From: Clostridium sp. CAG:921
GTDB taxonomy: Bacteria > Bacillota > Clostridia > TANB77 > CAG-465
Assembly: GCA_000433135.1 (NCBI GenBank)
Contig: HF991980.1
Location: forward strand, 24,787-30,122
Direction of reading: 5' to 3'
Length of the DNA: 5,336 nucleotides
The translations under genes and the position numbers were made by a program. The notes under the pieces are model-generated. The model made no database searches and was not told the DNA's origin. It saw nothing but the letters and a program-made list of their open reading frames with translations. This document shows positions 1-4,318 of this stretch, in pieces. Position 1 is the first letter of the stretch. The number at the start of each line of letters is the position of its first letter.

Positions 1-34
1 TAATTTATATTTTGAAAATTACTTTATTTTCTAT

Positions 35-84
35 AAAAAAAATAAGGTAAATTAGCATCTTTTAAATACTAATTTTCCTTATTT
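35..84 (-). terminator. Rho-independent terminator of the GH18 gene
   Basis: A 16-bp stem (40-55 pairing with 69-84, one T-T mismatch at 48/76) encloses a 13-base loop. On the minus strand it is followed by a run of eight T (complement of 35-42, overlapping the foot of the stem). It starts about 34 bases after the TAG stop of the GH18 gene and is oriented to end that transcript. The plus-strand side is also T-rich but broken, so it could act weakly in both directions. Confidence 0.8.
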
Positions 85-118
85 GTATTTTGTACTTTTA
101 CTATATAATATAACAAAA

Positions 119-1771
119 CTACTTCTTTAAAGTATCATTTATAACTTTCCAAATATCTTGAGTTTCTAAACCTTTCCTCCAAGCACAAACTCCAGCTAAG
201 TTATACTTATTTACAGTCTCAATCCTTCTTTTTACAGAATCAGCATCTTCAATCCATAGCTTATATGTAGTATTCCCCTTAGTATATTCTGCATAATTTT
301 GACCCGAAGCTTCATCTAAAGTTGCTTGCAAATTATTATTTTTTAGAAATGTTTGACAATTAGCCATTGTATATACAGTTGTTGTTGGCTTAGTAGCTCC
401 TGTCTTTTGGGTCCAAAGCCTAGTATAAAATGGAATTCCAAGTATTATTTTATTTGCTGGTATTTTAGAATCGTTCATTAACGACTCTATATTTTCCTCA
501 ACCCAACTTATCTCAGAAATAGAACCTGCAACACTTGACCAATTTCCTCTTTGATCATAACCCATAAGCATAACATAATCTACTGCTTCACCCACACCTT
601 TTCTATCAACATATGCAACAAAATATATATCCGCAGAAACCTTTAAACCTGCATTCCTAAGTATTGGTGCAAGTTCACGTACAAACTGTGTAAACACGTC
701 TCTATCTTCAGTTCTCATTGCCTCAAAATCTATGTTTATGCCATCTACTTTATCTTTCTTTAATATTTCAACTAAGTTTTTTATAAACTTCTCCCTGTTA
801 TATTCACTATTTACCATAGCAGATGTATCTGCAGCAGTATAATTTACATCATCTATCCCATTTGTAATTATTGGCCATACTTCATATCCATTTTGCTTTG
901 CCTTTTCTAAATATTTAGAACTTGCTTTTGATGATATATCACCTTCTGCATTTTTTAATTCATACCAAGTTGGAGAAACAACATTTACACCTTCTATTTT
1001 ATCTCCAAGTGTTGATAACTCGCTACCATATTGCCAAAACATATTAATTTTTTCTGCATTTTCTGAGTTATTACTATTACTGATTTTATCTGATAAATTA
1101 TTTGACACATCAACACTATTTTTTGAAATATACCCAATAATTCCATCTTCTGTTTTAATTTTATACCACCTATTATGCTTTAAACTCTCAGTATAAACAG
1201 TTATTTTACTTCCCTTGTTTAATATTTTAAGTACATTAGAATTTGTCTTTAAATCTTCATATACATTTGTAAAATTATACTTTACAACTTGATTTCCATC
1301 ATTTGTTTTATCTATCGATATTGTTGAAGTTTCTTCATTATACGAAACTATTATATTATATAAATCTTTAACTAAATTTATATCAATATATGCCATGTCA
1401 TTTATAAATCTTGCAGGTGTTGATATACTCTCTTCAACAAAATTTCTATGTGCTTTATTCTCATCTATCTTGAACTTTAAAACAGTATCTTCTGTAGTAA
1501 TTATAACCTTTGTTGCTTGTTTATCGTAATAAATGTAACTATCTATCACCTTTGAAATTGTATCAACAGATATGTATATTCCATCATCTTGTATAAATGG
1601 AGTATATGCAGTTGATATGTTATCTCCATAAATTACCAAGTTTGCATTTTTACTGTCTTTCAGACTAGTTTTTGCAACATTAAAATAACTAAATAAAAAA
1701 ATCGTAGCAAAACAAAACACAACTAAACATATATATCTAAATAAATTTTCTTTCAAAAAACTTTCTTCCAT
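119..1771 (-). CDS. Membrane-anchored GH18 glycoside hydrolase with Cu-amine-oxidase-N-like and SH3-like domains
   Basis: This 550-aa protein is predicted to hydrolyse beta-1,4 N-acetylglucosamine-containing glycan, probably peptidoglycan, outside the membrane. Seen: one hydrophobic segment (about 12-31) after a short N-terminus without a lipobox, so a signal anchor. A beta-rich region at about 44-155 resembles the copper amine oxidase N-terminal-like stalk domain. An SH3-like region follows at about 165-222 (NRWYKIK, GIIGYIS), then a linker rich in Ser and Asn. The GH18 barrel spans about 241-550, with DGINIDFE at 343-350 (predicted acid/base E350), MGYDQ at 403-407, GIPFYTRLW at 445-453 and W531 in the last strand. 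These motifs match the YaaH/SleL/YdhD-type branch, which includes spore cortex N-acetylglucosaminidases. The ATG sits behind AAGAGGT, six bases after its AGAGG core. The promoter looks sigma-A-like, so a vegetative wall role is as likely as a spore role. The gene is divergent from the surface-protein gene at 2090. The fold is secure; the exact substrate is inferred. Confidence 0.9.
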   Translation of the reverse strand: MEESFLKENLFRYICLVVFCFATIFLFSYFNVAKTSLKDSKNANLVIYGDNISTAYTPFIQDDGIYISVDTISKVIDSYIYYDKQATKVIITTEDTVLKFKIDENKAHRNFVEESISTPARFINDMAYIDINLVKDLYNIIVSYNEETSTISIDKTNDGNQVVKYNFTNVYEDLKTNSNVLKILNKGSKITVYTESLKHNRWYKIKTEDGIIGYISKNSVDVSNNLSDKISNSNNSENAEKINMFWQYGSELSTLGDKIEGVNVVSPTWYELKNAEGDISSKASSKYLEKAKQNGYEVWPIITNGIDDVNYTAADTSAMVNSEYNREKFIKNLVEILKKDKVDGINIDFEAMRTEDRDVFTQFVRELAPILRNAGLKVSADIYFVAYVDRKGVGEAVDYVMLMGYDQRGNWSSVAGSISEISWVEENIESLMNDSKIPANKIILGIPFYTRLWTQKTGATKPTTTVYTMANCQTFLKNNNLQATLDEASGQNYAEYTKGNTTYKLWIEDADSVKRRIETVNKYNLAGVCAWRKGLETQDIWKVINDTLKK

Positions 1772-1805
1772 AAACTACCTCTTCTTAACTAAAGTTACAC
1801 CTCAA

Positions 1806-1834
1806 ATTATACAATATTTTTAAATATTTGTGAA
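1806..1834 (-). promoter_or_regulatory. Sigma-A-type promoter of the GH18 gene
   Basis: On the minus strand, a -35 box TTCACA (1829-1834, one mismatch to consensus) and a -10 box TATAAT (1806-1811) are separated by exactly 17 bases. The start point would be near 1799, giving a leader of about 28 nt. The spacer contains a 7-2-7 dyad (1813-1828), which may only reflect AT richness. Confidence 0.7.
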
Positions 1835-1924
1835 GCTATTTCTACAATTTTGTAATTTTTTTGAAAAAAAGAATAAATCTCATTGAAATCTAAGTATTAT
1901 TTTATATATATTATTTTATATAAG

Positions 1925-1953
1925 TTGACATAATTTTAATTTTATGATATACT
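1925..1953 (+). promoter_or_regulatory. Near-perfect sigma-A promoter of the surface-protein gene
   Basis: A consensus TTGACA (1925-1930) and TATACT (1948-1953, one mismatch to TATAAT) are separated by exactly 17 bases. The predicted start is near 1960, so the transcript has a leader of about 130 nt before the ATG at 2090. That is long compared with the other leaders in the window. Confidence 0.85.
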
Positions 1954-1960
1954 AAATACC

Positions 1961-2035
1961 ATGAAAATCGTTATACTAATTTTCAATAACTATTTGAAAG
2001 GAGAATATACCAATGAGAACTTAGGAGTCTATTAG
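1961..2035 (+). CDS. Possible 24-codon leader peptide ORF, leaderless if used
   Basis: A reading frame from ATG at 1961 runs 24 codons to TAG at 2033. It starts MKIVILIF (hydrophobic) and ends NLGVY. The predicted transcription start is within one or two bases of this ATG and no Shine-Dalgarno sequence precedes it, so it could only be translated as a leaderless message. It overlaps the 3-codon frame at 2013 in another phase and contains that frame's Shine-Dalgarno site. A chance open frame is quite possible. It is listed because of its position at the transcript start. Confidence 0.15.
   Translation: MKIVILIFNNYLKGEYTNENLGVY
1997..2024 (+). promoter_or_regulatory. Strong Shine-Dalgarno with a 3-codon upstream ORF (Met-Arg-Thr-stop)
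   Basis: AAAGGAG at 1997-2003 is followed after nine bases by ATG AGA ACT TAG (2013-2024). The spacing and strength rival those of the real genes, yet the frame closes after three codons. The stop codon overlaps a second AGGAG (2023-2027) that has no usable start after it. It could be a minimal upstream ORF that controls ribosome traffic into the gene at 2090, or the decayed start of a lost gene. In-frame codons after the stop stay open for only twelve more residues. Confidence 0.35.
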
Positions 2036-2076
2036 CATAGCATATATTTTAGATTACTAATTAAAAAAACAAGACT

Positions 2077-2081
2077 AGGAG
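2077..2081 (+). promoter_or_regulatory. Ribosome binding site for the gene at 2090
   Basis: AGGAG lies eight bases upstream of the ATG at 2090 and fixes this start. Later in-frame Met codons lack such a site. Confidence 0.8.
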
Positions 2082-2089
2082 AGAAAAAT

Positions 2090-2794
2090 ATGGAATTTCT
2101 AAGAAAAATTAACTGGTACAAATTATTTTTAGTAGCACTTTTTATAGCGTTGCTAGTAATTGTTGATGAAAAATCTAAAGAACAACAAAAACTACTAAAA
2201 AAAATTGTAGAAATTGAAACTGAAGCAGAAGCAAAAACAGAAACTGAAACTGAAGCTGAAACTGAAGCTAATTCATTAATGCAAACTTCTGAGGTTATTA
2301 ACAATGGTATCTCAGATTTGATGTTTAATGTAACCGATGCAAGTGGAGTTGAACTTCAGGCTGAATTTAATATATATGATAATGAAAAAAATCTTATATA
2401 TTCAAACTATCCTGTAAGAAAGAAGTTTCCATTCAAGGCTGGTACTTACTATTACAGCATTGCTAGCGTACCAACTGGATTTGTACAAGAAAGTGACATT
2501 TTCAAATTTGAAATAACAGGAAAAGACGTACTACAAACAATGCATATTGTGCTTGAAAAAGGGTACACATTGTCATACACAACCAACATACCCCACTTAA
2601 CAATAGGACTATACAACAATAATAGTGTCTTAATTGATGAGCTTCAATTAAATGATGGCAAAACTACTAGCATCGTTTTACCTCAAGGAACCTATTACTA
2701 TTGTATTGTTAGTGCACCTGTAGATGCTAAGATTAAACTGAATGAATTTTCCAAGCTTGATCTTAACAAAAACTTAAATATTATGCTAAATTAA
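2090..2794 (+). CDS. Membrane-anchored surface protein with an acidic repeat stalk and two Cna-B/prealbumin-like domains
   Basis: This 234-aa protein is of unknown specific function. Seen: a short basic N-terminus (R5, K6, K11) and one hydrophobic segment (about 10-25), so the C-terminus should face outward. Next come a charged, probably helical stretch (26-40) and a Glu/Thr/Ala repeat (41-60). Two beta-rich modules of roughly 80 residues follow (about 77-157 and 158-234). Each carries the same strand-turn motif: GTYYYSIASVP at 118-128 and GTYYYCIVSAP at 200-210, exactly 82 residues apart. The GTYYY motif followed by a conserved Pro resembles prealbumin-like/SpaA or Cna-B repeats of Gram-positive surface proteins. 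There is no LPxTG-type C-terminus and no lipobox, so the N-terminal helix is the only visible anchor. I could not identify isopeptide-forming residues. The gene has its own promoter, a long leader and a strong terminator. The topology is fairly sure; the domain family assignment is by pattern and tentative. Confidence 0.8.
   Translation: MEFLRKINWYKLFLVALFIALLVIVDEKSKEQQKLLKKIVEIETEAEAKTETETEAETEANSLMQTSEVINNGISDLMFNVTDASGVELQAEFNIYDNEKNLIYSNYPVRKKFPFKAGTYYYSIASVPTGFVQESDIFKFEITGKDVLQTMHIVLEKGYTLSYTTNIPHLTIGLYNNNSVLIDELQLNDGKTTSIVLPQGTYYYCIVSAPVDAKIKLNEFSKLDLNKNLNIMLN
2210..2269 (+). repeat. In-frame Glu-Thr/Glu-Ala codon repeat
   Basis: Twenty codons alternate mostly GAA with ACT, GCA or GCT. 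They give a degenerate 6-base and 12-base tandem repeat whose clearest unit is GAAACTGAAGCT near the 3' end. It encodes the acidic spacer between the membrane helix and the beta domains. Unit gain or loss would keep frame, so the length may vary between strains. Confidence 0.7.
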
Positions 2795-2807
2795 AATAAT
2801 AATTTTA

Positions 2808-2839
2808 CCCCTTATAGGCATACACCTATAAGGGGTTTT
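2808..2839 (+). terminator. Perfect hairpin terminator between convergent genes
   Basis: CCCCTTATAGG (2808-2818) and CCTATAAGGGG (2825-2835) form a perfect 11-bp stem with a 6-base loop, then TTTT. It lies 13 bases after the TAA of the plus-strand gene. The minus-strand orphan gene ends at 2861 and runs into the same hairpin, followed by a broken T-rich stretch, so it probably terminates both transcripts. Confidence 0.88.
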
Positions 2840-2860
2840 AAAAATTGTTTAATATTTTTC

Positions 2861-3274
2861 TTAATACTCTACTGCCTCTATCACCAATTTTATTAACTCC
2901 TTATTTACAAAATTAATAATTGGTCTTAAATCACTCATAGACATAGATTTTGGATCCTCTAGCTTTGAGGTATCTATCTTTTTACCACAAATCTTTGTAA
3001 AAATATCAGCACAGTACCTCTCCGTCACCCTTCTTCTATCTCCATACTTCTTTATAACTGGATACATATCAAATCTGTCTGTTACTTTTTGATCAAGGAT
3101 ACTAGAATAAATACTTACCCTAATATTCATTTTTGGTGGATCTCCACTCATTACGAAAGTTCCACATCCACCAGCAACTGAACCCCGTGGAATCCTATTT
3201 GCCTTAACTCCATTTTTTAAATATGAGCCAGTTGACTTTTCATAGTAATAGTCAGTAATTTCTACTTTTACCAT
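2861..3274 (-). CDS. Hypothetical cytoplasmic protein, 137 aa, function unknown
   Basis: I do not recognise this family. The start is set at the ATG at 3272-3274 because GGAGG (3283-3287) precedes it by eight bases. The in-frame ATG fifteen bases upstream (3287-3289) has no Shine-Dalgarno site and overlaps the GGAGG itself. The protein has no signal peptide or membrane segment. Visible features are an aromatic run YYY at 9-11, a glycine-rich turn GSVAGGCG at 31-38, a basic patch KKYGDRRR at 75-82 and three cysteines (C37, C88, C96). The C-terminus (about 112-134) looks helical and amphipathic. The first half reads as beta-rich and the second half as helical. It has its own strong promoter, overlapped by an inverted repeat, so it looks like a regulated single gene. 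No function is proposed. Confidence 0.75.
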   Translation of the reverse strand: MVKVEITDYYYEKSTGSYLKNGVKANRIPRGSVAGGCGTFVMSGDPPKMNIRVSIYSSILDQKVTDRFDMYPVIKKYGDRRRVTERYCADIFTKICGKKIDTSKLEDPKSMSMSDLRPIINFVNKELIKLVIEAVEY

Positions 3275-3282
3275 TTCTTTTT

Positions 3283-3287
3283 CCTCC
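3283..3287 (-). promoter_or_regulatory. Ribosome binding site that decides the start of the orphan gene
   Basis: The minus strand reads GGAGG, then eight bases, then the ATG at 3274. The upstream ATG at 3289 overlaps this site and has only AAATTAAACA before it, so the shorter 137-residue product is preferred. Confidence 0.85.
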
Positions 3288-3309
3288 ATTTGTTTAATTT
3301 AACAAAAAT

Positions 3310-3342
3310 AAAAATTGTTACGTGGTAAGTATAACAATTTTT
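3310..3342. promoter_or_regulatory. Operator-like inverted repeat over the orphan promoter
   Basis: AAAAATTGTTA (3310-3320) and TAACAATTTTT (3332-3342) are perfect 11-bp inverted arms around an 11-base centre. The element covers the -10 box, the start point and part of the promoter spacer. A smaller nested dyad, TTAC-GTG-GTAA (3318-3328), lies inside. Transcription would start within the element, so only one arm would be in the RNA. That points to a protein-binding site and not an RNA hairpin. Repression by an unseen regulator is inferred. Confidence 0.55.
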
Positions 3343-3356
3343 TTATATTATGTCAA
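3328..3356 (-). promoter_or_regulatory. Near-perfect sigma-A promoter of the orphan gene
   Basis: The minus strand has TTGACA (3351-3356), a 17-base spacer and TATACT (3328-3333). The hexamers and spacing are the same as in the plus-strand promoter at 1925. The predicted start is near 3321, with a leader of about 47 nt. Confidence 0.85.
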
Positions 3357-3450
3357 GCATTAAATATAAACTTTTCAATTTTTATAGATTTTTAGCTTCT
3401 TTTGACTTATTTTTCTGCTAAGCAGCAACTTTTTTACCAACTATATCATA

Positions 3451-3498
3451 GTAAATAATAATTTAACAGAGTAACTTATGAAAACATAAGTTACTCTG
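3451..3498 (-). terminator. Hairpin terminator of the WG-repeat gene
   Basis: A perfect 14-bp stem (3467-3480 with 3485-3498) has a 4-base loop. It begins three bases after the TAA of the WG-repeat gene. On the minus strand it is followed by TTAAATTATTATTT, a T-rich but interrupted tract. Stem strength and position support termination. Confidence 0.8.
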
Positions 3499-3501
3499 CC
3501 A

Positions 3502-4161
3502 TTAATTTTTTAAGTAAATCTTTCCATTAGAATCAATTATGAATTCTTTTTTATCTCTTACAGCCAGTAATGTAGCAGCATTTTCATACACTGAAATATA
3601 GTCAAAGTCTTCCTCTAACAAAATACTGCCAAACATGTTCATAATATTATAACTGCCACTTAGCCTCTTTACTATACTAATTCCATAACTAAATTCAGTA
3701 GCTCTAAGAAAATTTTCAAATGATAAAATTTGACCATACTTAGTTAAAAAATTCCACGTACAATCCTGCCTTTGAATCTTTGCAATTCCATCAACAAAGT
3801 CAAAAATTTGAAAAAAATCTTCAAATGAAATTAATACACCATCTTTACTTAGTACATTATACAATTCATTTTTTCTTTTTACTATAGCAAGACCTTCTTC
3901 AAAATCAAAAGCCTCTAAAAATCTCTCATTTGAAACCAGACTTCCATCAATTCTTAAAAAATTAACAAAGCAGTCCTTATCAGTTACTCTTGCAATACCG
4001 TCTTTAAACTCTTCAATTTTGCAAAAATCTTCTCTTGAGCGTAAACTTCCATCCCTTCCCATAATGTTATAATATGAATTATTCAATTTTACAATAAGTA
4101 TTTCATTATTTTCAATCATATTATAACTGATATCATTATTTACCAAACAACCATTACACAT
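3502..4161 (-). CDS. WG-type repeat protein with exact 35-residue period
   Basis: This 219-aa protein is made of variant WG (beta-propeller-like) repeats. The ATG at 4159-4161 is chosen because AAGGAGGT ends eight bases before it. An in-frame GTG nine bases upstream lies within the Shine-Dalgarno site itself. Seen: C2 and C5 form a short CxxC, and there is no signal peptide or membrane helix. Turn glycines fall at 38, 73, 108, 143, 178 and 213, exactly 35 apart. A second glycine series (55, 90, 125, 160) ends as Ala195. An Asn recurs at 32, 67, 102, 137 and 172. Each unit reads roughly YNxMxxDGxLxSxExF...FxxGIAxV, matching the WG family shape with the usual Trp-Gly replaced by aromatic/Val-Asn. 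WG proteins are known as repeat scaffolds whose partners are mostly undefined. The gene is monocistronic with its own promoter and terminator. The repeat call is firm; the function is unknown. Confidence 0.85.
   Translation of the reverse strand: MCNGCLVNNDISYNMIENNEILIVKLNNSYYNIMGRDGSLRSREDFCKIEEFKDGIARVTDKDCFVNFLRIDGSLVSNERFLEAFDFEEGLAIVKRKNELYNVLSKDGVLISFEDFFQIFDFVDGIAKIQRQDCTWNFLTKYGQILSFENFLRATEFSYGISIVKRLSGSYNIMNMFGSILLEEDFDYISVYENAATLLAVRDKKEFIIDSNGKIYLKN
3505..4071 (-). repeat. Five tandem 105-base protein-coding repeats plus a partial sixth
   Basis: Codons 31-219 of the WG-type gene form units of exactly 35 codons with no insertion or deletion between them. The DNA copies have diverged, but the key Asn, Gly and hydrophobic positions stay in register. 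The last unit breaks off after the turn glycine at residue 213. Confidence 0.8.
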
Positions 4162-4168
4162 ATAGCGC

Positions 4169-4176
4169 ACCTCCTT
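4169..4176 (-). promoter_or_regulatory. Full-length Shine-Dalgarno that decides the start of the WG-repeat gene
   Basis: The minus strand reads AAGGAGGT, an eight-base match to the anti-Shine-Dalgarno. Its GGAGG core is eight bases from the ATG at 4161. The GTG at 4168-4170 is formed by the last bases of this site and cannot be the main start. Confidence 0.88.
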
Positions 4177-4221
4177 AATCTTAATAAAAACTAAAGCACA
4201 AAAACAATACCAACTAACAAA

Positions 4222-4250
4222 ATTATACCATAGACATTTTTCTACGTCAA
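4222..4250 (-). promoter_or_regulatory. Extended -10 sigma-A promoter of the WG-repeat gene
   Basis: The minus strand has TTGACG (4245-4250), a 17-base spacer and TATAAT (4222-4227). TGG directly before the -10 box makes it an extended -10. The predicted start is near 4215, with a leader of about 53 nt. It lies just after the ligase terminator, so the two genes are transcribed separately. Confidence 0.85.
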
Positions 4251-4272
4251 TTCATTTTTTGGCTTTATCAAT

Positions 4273-4304
4273 AAAAAGCCATTAATCTGTAATAGACTAA
4301 CGGC
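4273..4304 (-). terminator. Rho-independent terminator of the ligase gene
   Basis: On the minus strand GCCGTTAGTCT (4294-4304) pairs with AGATTAATGGC (4278-4288), giving 11 bp with two G-T pairs. The loop is five bases and TTTTT follows (complement of 4273-4277). It begins 14 bases after the TAA stop of the ligase gene. Confidence 0.88.
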
Positions 4305-4318
4305 TCATTATTATATAA

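Larger units (their letters stand above)
1772..2089. other. Divergent intergenic region of 318 bases
   Basis: This AT-rich gap holds the minus-strand promoter and ribosome site of the GH18 gene, the plus-strand promoter at 1925-1953 and the roughly 130-nt leader of the gene at 2090. Between the two promoters (about 1835-1924) there are only A/T runs, which could act as upstream promoter elements. No further gene is supported apart from the tiny leader frames listed separately. Confidence 0.75.

Noticed and set aside
1813..1852. Short dyads AATATTT-TT-AAATATT and TACAA-TT-TTGTA near the GH18 promoter
   Set aside because: They consist almost wholly of A and T in a very AT-rich spacer and are expected by chance. 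They lack the length and mixed composition of the 3310-3342 element.
1963..1990. Alternative small stems in the 1960-2089 leader (GAAAAT/ATTTTC, GTTAT/ATAAC), considered as a riboswitch or attenuator
   Set aside because: The stems are 5-6 bp and AT-rich. The leader has no terminator-like hairpin with a T-run and no known riboswitch core that I can recognise.
2032..2304. Minus-strand open frame of 90 codons opposite the start of the surface-protein gene
   Set aside because: Its Ser/Val/Ala-rich segment is just the reverse reading of the Glu/Thr/Ala codon repeat. It lies over a well-supported gene, its leader and its promoter-proximal region, and it makes no recognisable protein.
3418..3465. 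Minus-strand stretch reading ...YYDIVGKKVAA-stop between the orphan and WG-type genes
   Set aside because: It looks codon-like but is only 14 codons after an in-frame stop, with no start or ribosome site, and it falls in the T-rich tail of the WG-type gene's terminator. It may be the remnant of a lost gene end, but the evidence is too thin to annotate.
4261..4280. Second small hairpin GGCTTT...AAAGCC sharing bases with the ligase terminator
   Set aside because: It has only six base pairs, is mutually exclusive with the stronger 11-bp terminator, and lies downstream of it on the ligase transcript, so a regulatory role is not supported.
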